Positions 53,178-63,559 of a stretch of 64,000 bases of DNA are shown piece after piece. The notes under the pieces were generated by a model that saw only the letters and a list, made by a program, of their open reading frames with translations, was not told the DNA's origin and ran no database searches. Made by a program: the position numbers and the translations under genes. This DNA comes from 34-65-8 sp046294735 (GTDB taxonomy: Bacteria > Pseudomonadota > Alphaproteobacteria > Sphingomonadales > Sphingomonadaceae), in assembly GCA_046294735.1 (NCBI GenBank), contig JBKBKB010000001.1:1-64000 (forward strand), given 5' to 3'. Position 1 is the stretch's first letter. Every line of letters starts with the position of its first letter.

Positions 53178-54235
53178 GCGGCGGCTCCATAGTGGCCGGT
53201 GGCCATGAGATAGCCAGAAACGAGGACGACGAAGAGCAGGCTCAGCGGCAGGAACACCTTCCACCCGAGGCGCATCAGCTGGTCGTAGCGATAGCGCGGA
53301 ACCGTCGCCATGACCCAGCTGAACAGGAAGAAGAAGAACAGGATCTTGCCCAGCAGCCAGACAATACCGGGAATGTCGAACCACGGGATCAGGTCGATGT
53401 CGAGCGGGGGCAGCCACCCGCCGAAGAACAGCAGCGCGTTGAGCGTGCACATCAGTAGGATGTTGGCATATTCGCCCAGCCAGAACAGTGCGAAAGCCAT
53501 CGAGCTGTATTCGGTCTGGTACCCGGCGACGAGCTCGCTTTCCGCCTCGGTCAGGTCGAACGGTACGCGCTGGGTTTCCGCCAGACAGGAGATGAAAAAC
53601 ATCACCCACATCGGGAACAGCAGCAGGTTGAACACGTAGCCGTTGACGATCCCGAACCCGTGGCCGCGCTGGGCCTCAACGATCTCGGAAAGGTTGAACG
53701 TGCCCGCCCACAGCACCACGCAGATCAGGATGAACCCGATCGAGACTTCGTAGGAAATCATCTGCGCTGCAGCCCGCATGGCGGAGAAGAACGGGTACTT
53801 GGAGTTCGATGCCCACCCGCTCATCACCACGCCGTAAACCGAGAGCGAGCTGATCGCGAGAATGTAGAGCAGGCCGACGTTGATGTCGGCCAGCACCACG
53901 CCCGCATCGAACGGGATCACCGCCCATGCCGCCAGAGCCACGGTAAACGTGACGATTGGTGCGAGGATAAAGATGCCCTTGTTGGCCGCGCTCGGGATGA
54001 TGGTTTCCTGCAGGAACACCTTGATCCCGTCCGCAAACGACTGGAGCAAGCCGAACGGCCCGACAACGTTTGGCCCGCGCCGCAGGTTGATCGCAGCCCA
54101 GACCTTGCGGTCCATGTAGATGATCATCGCGACCGCCGCCATCAGTGGCAGGGCGATCAGCAGGATGCCCGCAACGGTCGCAATAGCCCACGCCCATTCG
54201 TAGGACATGCCGAGGGATTGGAAGAACTGGGTCAT
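53174..54235 (-). CDS. nuoH: NADH-quinone oxidoreductase subunit H
   Basis: 353 residues, eight helices, forming part of the quinone chamber. Conserved features are YMDRKVWAAINLRRGPNVVGPFGLLQ, the loop RVPFDLTEAESELVAGY, and the C-terminal VPRYRYDQLMRLGWK. The start overlaps the nuoG stop as ATGA. Confidence 0.97.
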   Translation of the reverse strand: MTQFFQSLGMSYEWAWAIATVAGILLIALPLMAAVAMIIYMDRKVWAAINLRRGPNVVGPFGLLQSFADGIKVFLQETIIPSAANKGIFILAPIVTFTVALAAWAVIPFDAGVVLADINVGLLYILAISSLSVYGVVMSGWASNSKYPFFSAMRAAAQMISYEVSIGFILICVVLWAGTFNLSEIVEAQRGHGFGIVNGYVFNLLLFPMWVMFFISCLAETQRVPFDLTEAESELVAGYQTEYSSMAFALFWLGEYANILLMCTLNALLFFGGWLPPLDIDLIPWFDIPGIVWLLGKILFFFFLFSWVMATVPRYRYDQLMRLGWKVFLPLSLLFVVLVSGYLMATGHYGAAA

Positions 54236-56241
54236 TCCGCCGCCTCCGCCAGATCTGCGCCGTGGAGCAGTTCTGCCGAGCAGCGCTGCATTACCGCGCT
54301 GGCGCGGGCGATCGGGTTGGTGAGGTAGAAGTCCTTGATCGGGTAGCCCGCGATCACGCCTTCCGCCTTGGCCTTGGCGTCTGCCTTGGGCAGGGCGCCA
54401 TAATCGGCCAGACCTTCCTCGCCCAGCGAGGGCACTTCGGCGATCATTGCGGCCTGGAGCTGTGCGAAACTGTCGAACCCGACGGTAACGCCCAGCGCAT
54501 CGGCCAGTGCGCGCAGGATCGTCCAGTCCTCACGCGCATCACCGGGGGCAAACACGGCCTTCTCGGCGAACTGCACCCGGCCCTCGGTGTTGACGTAAGT
54601 CCCGTCTTTCTCGGCGAAGCTGGCCGCAGGCAGGATAATGTCCGCCGCGTGCGCGCCCTTGTCGCCATGATGGCCGATGTAGACCTTGAGGCTGCCGGTG
54701 AAGGCCGACCAGTCGACCTCGTCCGCGCCAAGCGCCAGCACCACTTTCGGCGCCCTCTTGGCGATGTCACCGATCCCGCCAGCCTGTGCATAACCAAGCA
54801 TCAGCCCGCCCATGCGGCTCGCTGCCATGTGGAGGACGTTGAACCCATTCCACCCATCCCGGACCAGCTTGAACTTGTCCGCCAGCGCCAGGCACGCATC
54901 CAGCGCCCCCTGGGCCAGCCCCGCTCCGCCGAGGATCAGCGCAGGCCGCTCGGCGCCCTTGAACGCGTCGACCACATCCTTGGGCAGTTTGCCCAGCACA
55001 GAAAGATCGTTGCCGAGGAACGTCGCCGGATAAGTCGGTTCCCACTCAGGGCCGACGATAAACACCTTCGCCCCGCGCTTGACCGCCTTGCGCAGCCGGA
55101 CGTTGACCAGTGGCGCTTCCCAGCGGACATGGCTGCCCACGATCAGAATTGCATCTGCTGTTTCAATACCGGCAAAAGTGCTGTTGAAGTTGACCGCAGC
55201 AAGATTGCCGGTCTCATAGGTGAGGCCCGTCTGGCGGCCTTCAAGCAGGTTTGACCCCACCGCGCGCAGCAGCGCCTTGGCGGCATACATCGTCTCGCAG
55301 TCGACCAGATCGCCCGCAATCGCCGCAATGCTCGCACCCGGCTTGGCCTTCGCGATAGCCTTGAACGCCGCGTCCCAGCTGGCGGGCTGGAGCTTGCCGC
55401 TTTTGCGGATCCACACCTTGTCGAGCCGCCGGGCGCCGAGGCCGTCGACCATGTAGCGGCCCTTGTCGGAAAGCCACTCCTCGTTCACGTCATCGTTGAT
55501 CCGCGGCAACGCGCGCATCACTCCTCGCCCGCGGCTGTCGAGCCGGATATTGGCGCCGACCGCGTCGGAAACGTCGATGGAAAGCGTCTTCTTCAGTTCC
55601 CATGGCCGCGCTTCAAACGCATAAGGCCGCGATGTGAGTGCGCCGACCGGGCACAAGTCGATCACATTGGCGCTGAGTTCATGGGCCGCGGCTTTCTCCA
55701 GATAGGTCGTGATCTGCATATCCTCGCCGCGATACAGCGCGCCGATTTCGTCCACGCCTGCGATCTCTTCGGAGAAGCGCACGCAGCGGGTGCAGTGGAT
55801 GCAGCGGGTCATGATCGTCTTGATCAGCGGGCCCATGTACTTCTCGGTGACGGCGCGCTTGTTTTCCTCGTAGCGGCTGCCGCCCCGGCCATAGGCCACG
55901 GCCTGATCCTGCAAATCGCACTCGCCGCCCTGATCGCAGATCGGGCAATCGAGCGGGTGGTTGATGAGCAGGAACTCCATCACCCCTTCGCGCGCGGCCT
56001 TGACCATCGGCGTGTCGGTGCGGATTTCCTGGCCTTCCGTGGCTGGCAAAGCGCAACTCGCCTGCGGCTTGGGCGGCCCCGGCTTCACCTCGACCAGACA
56101 CATGCGGCAATTGCCCGCGATGCTCAGCCGCTCGTGATAGCAGAAACGCGGGATTTCCTTGCCCGCCAGCTCACACGCCTGCAACACGGTCGCGCCAGCG
56201 GGAACTTCGATTTCCTGACCGTCTACAGTAACCTTAGGCAT
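54232..56241 (-). CDS. nuoG: NADH-quinone oxidoreductase subunit G
   Basis: 669 residues from the ATG at 56241-56239 (PKVTVDGQEIEVPAG). It carries a [2Fe-2S] cluster (FCYHERLSIAGNCRMC), a His-Cys ligated cluster (HPLDCPICDQGGECDLQD) and a [4Fe-4S] site (CIHCTRCVRF), then an inactive molybdopterin-type domain. The length is of the mitochondrial/alphaproteobacterial type, shorter than in E. coli. It overlaps the preceding exported-protein gene by 8 bases. Confidence 0.97.
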   Translation of the reverse strand: MPKVTVDGQEIEVPAGATVLQACELAGKEIPRFCYHERLSIAGNCRMCLVEVKPGPPKPQASCALPATEGQEIRTDTPMVKAAREGVMEFLLINHPLDCPICDQGGECDLQDQAVAYGRGGSRYEENKRAVTEKYMGPLIKTIMTRCIHCTRCVRFSEEIAGVDEIGALYRGEDMQITTYLEKAAAHELSANVIDLCPVGALTSRPYAFEARPWELKKTLSIDVSDAVGANIRLDSRGRGVMRALPRINDDVNEEWLSDKGRYMVDGLGARRLDKVWIRKSGKLQPASWDAAFKAIAKAKPGASIAAIAGDLVDCETMYAAKALLRAVGSNLLEGRQTGLTYETGNLAAVNFNSTFAGIETADAILIVGSHVRWEAPLVNVRLRKAVKRGAKVFIVGPEWEPTYPATFLGNDLSVLGKLPKDVVDAFKGAERPALILGGAGLAQGALDACLALADKFKLVRDGWNGFNVLHMAASRMGGLMLGYAQAGGIGDIAKRAPKVVLALGADEVDWSAFTGSLKVYIGHHGDKGAHAADIILPAASFAEKDGTYVNTEGRVQFAEKAVFAPGDAREDWTILRALADALGVTVGFDSFAQLQAAMIAEVPSLGEEGLADYGALPKADAKAKAEGVIAGYPIKDFYLTNPIARASAVMQRCSAELLHGADLAEAAE

Positions 56242-56871
56242 CGTTTTCCACCTTCTGGGCGGCAAGCAGGCGATAGGAAGCGGTGGCGAGTATGGAGCGC
56301 AGGCCGAGCGCAGACGCGTCAAACTTACCCGCCCCGCCTGCACAAATGTCGGAGACAGGCTTCAATTCAGCCAGCGCCTTGCGTTCTTCGTCAGTCTCGA
56401 TCCCAGTGTCGAACAGCCCCGCAACCATGTGCGGTGCACCGCGTACCATGCACATCGCAACTTCATCCGTGCGCGAGTAAGTCACAGCAGCCGGGCCAAG
56501 CGCCGCCATGGACAAGCGCTTCAACAACGGCACGTTGTCAGCCTCAAGCATGTGCTCGGCAAGACCACCCGCGAACGGCAGGCCGCCCAAACGGATTCTG
56601 CGATACTCGCGCGGCATTGCCTCGAAACATTCCCTGCTCACGCGGGTTTGCGCCAGCGCCTTGATCCCGATCTTGTAGCTGGTCGAAGTGAAGTCCTGCG
56701 ACAGAATTCGGTTCACGTCCTTCGCCTTTTCAGCCGCAATGCAGGCCGTCCATGCCTGAACCGCACCGCGCTGTAAGGCGACATCCTGCTCGGTAGCGGG
56801 TTTGCCCTGGGCCAGAGCCGGAGCCGGACCCATGAGGATGGCGACCAGGCCAGCAAAAAATGCCGCATTCC

Positions 56872-56875
<4 letters not shown>
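56234..56875 (-). CDS. Exported protein of unknown function inside the nuo operon
   Basis: 213 residues. The start overlaps the nuoF stop as ATGA and the stop lies 8 bases inside nuoG, so it is translated as part of the nuo message. The signal peptide MRNAAFFAGLVAILMG ends at ALAQG (cleavage after about residue 22). The mature part is mostly helical with four Cys (C45, C83, C142, C178) and no redox CxxC motif. I recognise no family. It is probably periplasmic. Placement between two matrix-arm subunits suggests a complex I-related role or a simple lineage-specific insertion. Confidence 0.85.
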
Positions 56876-58166
<1,291 letters not shown>

Positions 58167-58173
<7 letters not shown>

Positions 58174-58835
58174 TCACTCCGGTAATCGTGGTTCGCTTCG
58201 ACCATTTCCTTGAGCGTGGTCGGCCCGCCCGCGGGCTCGCTGGTGTGCCGACCCGGCTCTTGCGTGCCGGCTTTGGGCGTCTGCCCTGCCGCCAGCGCAT
58301 CGAGCACCGCATCGAGCCGTTCGGGGGTCAGGTCCTCGTAGTTGTCGTCGTTGATCTGGACCATTGGCGCGGTGGCGCAGTTGCCCATGCATTCGACTTC
58401 GGTCAGCGTCCACAGGCCATCGGCGGAGACGTGGCCCTTGCTCATCCCGCGCTTCTTGCAGGTTTCGAACAGCGCATCTGATCCGCGCAGCATGCAGGGC
58501 GTGGTACCGCACACCTGCACGTGGAATTTGCCCACGGGCTTGAGGTTGTACATGAAATAGAACGTCGCGACTTCGAGTACGCGGATCACCGGCATGTCGA
58601 GATAAGCGGCGACATACTCGATCACCGGCAGCGGCAGCCAGCCCTGCGTATCGGTCTCCGCCCCGACCTGTCGCTGGGCGAGATCGAGCAGCGGCATTAC
58701 CGCCGAACGTTGCCGCCCGTCGGGATATTTGGCGATGTGCCAATCGGCGGTTTTCTTGTTTTCCGGCGTCCAAGCGAACGCGCTCCAACGAGCGCGCAGC
58801 TCGGGGGTGTCGGGAGCGGGGGTACGGTCAGCCAT
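58167..58835 (-). CDS. nuoE: NADH-quinone oxidoreductase subunit E
   Basis: 222 residues, thioredoxin-like fold with the N1a [2Fe-2S] ligands in CGTTPCMLRG and CMGNCATAPM. A C-terminal extension of about 40 residues (AGQTPKAGTQEPGRH) is typical of alphaproteobacteria. The start overlaps the nuoD stop by one base. Confidence 0.96.
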
Positions 58836-60046
58836 TATCGGTCACACTCCCCAAACACCACGTCTATGGCGCCCAAGATGGCGGTCGCATCAGGCAGCAT
58901 GTGGCCCTTGGACATGAAGTCCATAGCCTGAAGGTGGCTGAACGCAGTCGGACGGATCTTGCAGCGGTAGGGTTTGTTTGATCCGTCCGACACCAGATAG
59001 ACGCCGAATTCGCCCTTGGGGCTTTCGGTGGCGACGTAGACCTCGCCCGCGGGCACGTGAAAGCCTTCGGTGTAGAGCTTGAAGTGGTGGATCAGCGCTT
59101 CCATGCTTTGCTTCATTTCGCCGCGCTTGGGGGGCGAGACCTTTCCGTCGGTGCTGGCGACCGGGCCACTGGGCATTTGCGCCAAGCACTGCTTGATGAT
59201 CTTCGCGCTTTCGTAGACTTCCTTCACCCGCACCATGAACCGGTCATAGCAGTCCGAATTGGTGCCGACGGGAATGTCGAACTCCATCCGGTCATACACT
59301 TCGTAGGGCTGGCTCTTGCGCAAGTCCCACGGGATGCCGGCGGCGCGGATCATCGGGCCGGAGAAGCCCCAGGCGAGCGCATCTTCCTTGCTCACCACCG
59401 CGATATCGACGTTGCGCTGCTTGAAGATGCGGTTGTCGATGACCAGGCTCATCGCATCGCCAAACAGTTCGGGCAGACGTGTGTCGACCCAGTGGCCGAT
59501 ATCGACCAGCAGCTTTTCCGGCACGTCCTGATGAACACCGCCGGGGCGGAACCAGGCGCTGTGCATCCGCGCACCGCTGGCCCGCTCGAAGAAGTTGAGG
59601 CAATCTTCGCGCAGCTCGAACACCCACAGGTTCGGGGTCATCGCGCCCACGTCCATCACGTGCGCGCCGATGTTGAGCATGTGATTGCAGATCCGGGTCA
59701 GCTCGGCGAACAGCACCCGCAGATACTTGGCGCGCTCGGGGATTTCGAGATTGAGCAGCTTCTCGATCGCCAGCACATAACTGTGCTCCTGCGCCAGCGG
59801 GGAGCAGTAATCGAGCCGGTCGAAATACGGCAGCGCCTGAAGATAGGTCTTGTGCTCGATCAGTTTCTCGGTGCCCCGGTGGAGCAGGCCGACATGGCAG
59901 TCGATCCGTTCGATGATTTCGCCGTCCAGCTCCATCACCATCCGCAGCACGCCATGCGCCGCCGGGTGCTGCGGGCCGAAATTGATCGTGTAGTTGTTGA
60001 TTACTTCATCGCCGGTGGTGGGCGACTGTTCGAGCTGCAAGCTCAT
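58835..60046 (-). CDS. nuoD: NADH-quinone oxidoreductase subunit D
   Basis: 403 residues. The 49-kDa quinone-site subunit, with FGPQHPAAHGVLR and HVGLLHRGTEKL at the N-terminus, and the C-terminal VFGECDR. It is separate from nuoC, not fused as in E. coli. The start overlaps the nuoC stop as ATGA. Confidence 0.97.
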   Translation of the reverse strand: MSLQLEQSPTTGDEVINNYTINFGPQHPAAHGVLRMVMELDGEIIERIDCHVGLLHRGTEKLIEHKTYLQALPYFDRLDYCSPLAQEHSYVLAIEKLLNLEIPERAKYLRVLFAELTRICNHMLNIGAHVMDVGAMTPNLWVFELREDCLNFFERASGARMHSAWFRPGGVHQDVPEKLLVDIGHWVDTRLPELFGDAMSLVIDNRIFKQRNVDIAVVSKEDALAWGFSGPMIRAAGIPWDLRKSQPYEVYDRMEFDIPVGTNSDCYDRFMVRVKEVYESAKIIKQCLAQMPSGPVASTDGKVSPPKRGEMKQSMEALIHHFKLYTEGFHVPAGEVYVATESPKGEFGVYLVSDGSNKPYRCKIRPTAFSHLQAMDFMSKGHMLPDATAILGAIDVVFGECDR

Positions 60047-60891
60047 GCCGGGTCTCCCTTGGGCTTGCGGGTTCGCGGCTTGGCAGGCGCCTTGCTCTTG
60101 GTTTCTGCCTTGGCCCTTGCAACACGCGGTTTGCGCGGCGCGGGCGCCTTCTTGGCTGGGGCCTCACCCGCTACCTTTTCCGCTGCCTTGGCGTTGGCCT
60201 TTGCGCCCGCTCCGGTATCAGGCGACTTCTCCGTCGCCTTGGGTGTGGCGGCTGGCGATGCAGGTGCAGGCGCTGCGGGGGCCTTTTCATCGCCGGGCAG
60301 GACATAATCCGCACCCTCCCACGGGCTCATGAAATCGAATTGCCGCAAGTCCTGCGCCAGTTGCACTGGCTCATAGACAACCCGCTTTTCCTCCTCGGAA
60401 TAGCGCAGCTCGGTATAACCGGTCAGCGGAAAGTCCTTGCGGAACGGGTGCCCCTCAAAGCCGTAGTCGGTCAGGATCCGGCGCAGATCGGTATTGCCGG
60501 AAAACAGAACGCCGTACATGTCGAACACTTCGCGTTCGAGCCAGCCCGCATTTGGCCAGATCGTGGTCGCGGTCGGCACCGGCGTGCTTTCCGACGCCGT
60601 CACCTTGAGCATCACCCGGTGGTTCCTCGTCACGCTGAGCAGCATATAAACGACTTCGAAGCGTTCCGGCCGGCCCGGATAGTCGGCCCCGGCGATTTCC
60701 ATCAGTTGCTGGTATTCATGGCTGTCACGCAGCAGCCGCAGCGCATCATCGATCCGATCGCGCGCGACTGTGATGATGATTTCGCCGTAATTTTCGTGTG
60801 AGGCCACGACCATATCGCCGAGCGCGCCGGTCAGCGCCTCGCGCACTCCCTCGTTGGAGGCGAACCTGGGAGCTGAATGCAGCACAGTCAT
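60043..60891 (-). CDS. nuoC: NADH-quinone oxidoreductase subunit C with basic C-terminal tail
   Basis: 282 residues. The first 199 are a normal 30-kDa subunit, with the signature EREVFDMYGVLFSGNTDLRRI and FRKDFPLTGYTELRYSEE. Residues 200-282 form an added low-complexity tail of Ala, Pro and Lys/Arg (about 20 basic against 8 acidic residues), for example APAKKAPAPRKPRVARAKAE. It resembles histone H1-like tails. The frame is clean and nuoD overlaps its end, so the tail is translated. Confidence 0.95.
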   Translation of the reverse strand: MTVLHSAPRFASNEGVREALTGALGDMVVASHENYGEIIITVARDRIDDALRLLRDSHEYQQLMEIAGADYPGRPERFEVVYMLLSVTRNHRVMLKVTASESTPVPTATTIWPNAGWLEREVFDMYGVLFSGNTDLRRILTDYGFEGHPFRKDFPLTGYTELRYSEEEKRVVYEPVQLAQDLRQFDFMSPWEGADYVLPGDEKAPAAPAPASPAATPKATEKSPDTGAGAKANAKAAEKVAGEAPAKKAPAPRKPRVARAKAETKSKAPAKPRTRKPKGDPA

Positions 60892-60901
60892 TGCCAGTCC
60901 C

Positions 60902-61453
60902 TCACCGCTCGATCGTCCCCGAGCGGCGGATCTTCCGCTGCAGCTGCATCACGCCGTAAAGCAACGCCTCTGCAGTCGGCGGGCAGCCCGGAATGTAAAT
61001 GTCGACCGGCACGATCCGGTCGCACCCGCGCACAACCGAATAGCTGTAGTGGTAATAGCCGCCGCCATTGGCGCAGCTACCCATCGAGATGACGTACTTT
61101 GGGTCTGACATCTGATCGTAGACCTTGCGCAGCGCCGGGGCCATCTTGTTGCACAGCGTTCCGGCGACGATCATCACGTCGCTCTGGCGCGGGGATGCGC
61201 GCGGGGCGACGCCGAACCGCTCCATGTCATAGCGCGGCATGTTGACGTGGATCATCTCGACCGCGCAGCAGGCGAGGCCGAAGGTCATCCACCACAGCGA
61301 ACCGGTGCGGGCCCACTGGAACAGGTCCTCGGTGCTGGTGACGAGGAAGCCCTTGTCATTCACCTCTGTCTGGAGAGCGCGGAAATAGTCCGCATCGGGC
61401 TGGCGGATCTCGCCGCCCTGTGCCGCTGCGGGAAGTATCTGGTTCACCCCCAT
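60902..61453 (-). CDS. nuoB: NADH-quinone oxidoreductase subunit B
   Basis: 183 residues. It binds cluster N2 through the adjacent Cys pair in GLACCAVEMIH, with GTLCNKM, GSCANGGG and GCPPTAEAL. The ATG at 61453-61451 was chosen over one seven codons upstream. It overlaps the end of nuoA by 10 bases. Confidence 0.97.
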   Translation of the reverse strand: MGVNQILPAAAQGGEIRQPDADYFRALQTEVNDKGFLVTSTEDLFQWARTGSLWWMTFGLACCAVEMIHVNMPRYDMERFGVAPRASPRQSDVMIVAGTLCNKMAPALRKVYDQMSDPKYVISMGSCANGGGYYHYSYSVVRGCDRIVPVDIYIPGCPPTAEALLYGVMQLQRKIRRSGTIER

Positions 61454-61818
61454 TCGAGCGCCCCTTTCTTCCATTCATATGCGAAGCCGATCGTCAGGAT
61501 CAGCAAGAATACCATCATGCCGATCCATCCGGTCCAGCCCGTTTCACCCAGACTGACCGCCCACGGGAACAGGAAAGCGACCTCCAGGTCGAAAATGATG
61601 AACAGGATGGCGACGAGGTAGAACTTCACGTCGAACTGGCTGCGCGGTTCCTCGAACGCAGGGAAGCCGCACTCGTATTCGCTGAGCTTGTCAGCGGTCG
61701 GGTTGTGCGTGCCGGTCAGGCGCGAGACGCCCATCGGCAGAAACACGAATAGGGCCGAAATCCCCGCTGCGATGAACAGGAAGATGAGGATCGGCAGATA
61801 CTGGTTCAGATCGACCAC
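61444..61818 (-). CDS. nuoA: NADH-quinone oxidoreductase subunit A
   Basis: 124 residues, three membrane helices, with the conserved loop KLSEYECGFPAFEEPRSQFDVKFY. It starts at GTG (61818-61816) with AAGGGA seven bases upstream. It is the first gene of the long operon. The 143 bases before it, back to the aldehyde dehydrogenase stop, should hold its promoter, but I see no convincing -35/-10 pair. Confidence 0.97.
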   Translation of the reverse strand: MVDLNQYLPILIFLFIAAGISALFVFLPMGVSRLTGTHNPTADKLSEYECGFPAFEEPRSQFDVKFYLVAILFIIFDLEVAFLFPWAVSLGETGWTGWIGMMVFLLILTIGFAYEWKKGALEWG

Positions 61819-61961
61819 AAACGATTCCCTTGGGGGGCAGAGTTGCGCCAGCCCCTAGGCGTCTCGGCGCAATGGTGCAAGGCCGGGAAAGCCGCATTTA
61901 CCGCATGATCCAGTGCATTTTCCACCAGAACCGGCCCCGGAACCGGCAGACTTTCGACTGC

Positions 61962-63392
61962 CTATTTCATCATCGTCGCAATCGCCTTGTCGGTCGCCTT
62001 GCCGTAGGGTGGCTTGAACCCGCCCAGCTTGGCGATGTCGATCCTTGGCTGATGGTAAACAGCGCGGGCATGGCTGAACTCGCGGAAGCCCTCGATGGCG
62101 TGGTAGGAACCGATACCCGAAGGCCCGACCCCGCCGAACGGCAGGTCTTCCATCGAGACATGGAAAATCACATCGTTGGTGGTGACGCCGCCGGAAATGG
62201 TGCGGGTCAGCACCCGTTCCTGCTCGCCCTTGTCCTCACCGAAGTAATAGAGGCCCAGCGGCCGGTCGTTCTCGTTGATGTAGCTGATCGCATCATCGAC
62301 CTGCCGGTAGGTCTTGACCGGCAGAACCGGACCGAAGATTTCCTCCTGCATCGCCTGCATGTCATCGCTGACGTTGCGCAGGATAGTCAGCGGCATCTTG
62401 CGCACGTTGGCGTTGCCGAAATCCTCGTTCGCGGGATTGACCTCGATCACCTCGGCCCCCTTGTCGCGGGCATCGGCAACCATCGACTGGAGCCGGTCGA
62501 AGTGGCGGTCGCTTACCACCGAGGCATAGTCATCGTTGTTGAGCAGGGTCGGATACATGTTGCGCACGCCCAGCTCGACCGCAGCAATGGCGCCATCTTC
62601 CATGTCCTCGGGCACCATCAGATAGTCCGGGGCCAGGCAAATCTGCCCGGCGTTCATCATCTTGCCCAGCGCGATCCGTTCGCCAGCCCGGGTAAGATCG
62701 GCGCTGCGGCCCAGGATTACCGGGCTCTTGCCGCCCAGTTCCAGCGTGACGGGGCACAGGTTCTTCGCCGCAGCCTCCATTACCCGGCGCCCGGTGGCTG
62801 TCGAGCCGGTGAACACCAGATGATCGAACGGCAGGCTGGAGAACGCTGCCGCAACTTCCGGGCCGCCGGTGAACAGCGCGACCTCTTCCTCGGCAAAGTA
62901 CTTGGCCACGGCCTCGCCCATGATAGCGCTGGTCCGCTCGGTGAACTCGCTCGGCTTGATCATGGCGCGGTTGCCCGCGGCAAGCACCTGCATCAGCGGA
63001 CCGAAAGCAAGCTGCACCGGGAAGTTCCAGGGACTGAGAATGCCGATCACGCCTTTTGGTTCATACCGCACTTCGGCCCTGGCACCGAGCAGGCCGAGCG
63101 GAAACTGGACTTTGCGCCTTTCGGCCTTCGACCAGCTGTCGATATGCTTAAGCGCATGCTTGCCCGCGCCGACAGTGGCGGCAATGTCAGTCAGCATCGA
63201 CTGGTGCACGGAACGATTGCCGAAATCCGCAGCCATGGCCCGGGCCAGTTCATCGCCGCGATCACTTACCATTGCCATTGCCCGCTTGATCCGGTCCTTG
63301 CGCACCGAAACCGGTTCGGGCCTGGCAGCGGTAAAGGCATCGCGCTGCTTTTTCAGCGTCGCTTCGAGTTCAATCTTGCGGTCATCGGCCAT
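61962..63392 (-). CDS. Aldehyde dehydrogenase, coniferyl-aldehyde type
   Basis: 476 residues from the ATG at 63392-63390, with GGGAG eight bases upstream. Catalytic Cys C252 is in MMNAGQICLAPDY. The general-base Glu is in TLELGGKSP, and the cofactor region is SPWNFPVQLAFGPL and FTGSTATGR. The short C-terminus and GGVTTNDVIFHVSMEDLPFGG match coniferyl-aldehyde dehydrogenase (CalB-like) and long-chain fatty aldehyde dehydrogenases. The physiological aldehyde cannot be told from sequence. Confidence 0.9.
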   Translation of the reverse strand: MADDRKIELEATLKKQRDAFTAARPEPVSVRKDRIKRAMAMVSDRGDELARAMAADFGNRSVHQSMLTDIAATVGAGKHALKHIDSWSKAERRKVQFPLGLLGARAEVRYEPKGVIGILSPWNFPVQLAFGPLMQVLAAGNRAMIKPSEFTERTSAIMGEAVAKYFAEEEVALFTGGPEVAAAFSSLPFDHLVFTGSTATGRRVMEAAAKNLCPVTLELGGKSPVILGRSADLTRAGERIALGKMMNAGQICLAPDYLMVPEDMEDGAIAAVELGVRNMYPTLLNNDDYASVVSDRHFDRLQSMVADARDKGAEVIEVNPANEDFGNANVRKMPLTILRNVSDDMQAMQEEIFGPVLPVKTYRQVDDAISYINENDRPLGLYYFGEDKGEQERVLTRTISGGVTTNDVIFHVSMEDLPFGGVGPSGIGSYHAIEGFREFSHARAVYHQPRIDIAKLGGFKPPYGKATDKAIATMMK

Positions 63393-63559
63393 GACAATTC
63401 TCCCGAGTTTCGATTTGCGACCTTTTTCCACTATAGGGCCGAAGATGACAAGCGCGCTTTGAGGGCGGGTAGAAACCCTACGACTCTCGGCGCATTGCCA
63501 TTGCCGCAGTGCAGCATTAAAAGCCGTCCAAACGTAGCTACCCCACGGAAGGTTTCCTC

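Noticed and set aside
52689..53609. Long N-terminal extension of nuoI
   Set aside because: The extra 144 codons lie antisense-free but in the wrong frame over nuoH and read as Arg-rich noise. The ATGA overlap at 53177 is the natural start.
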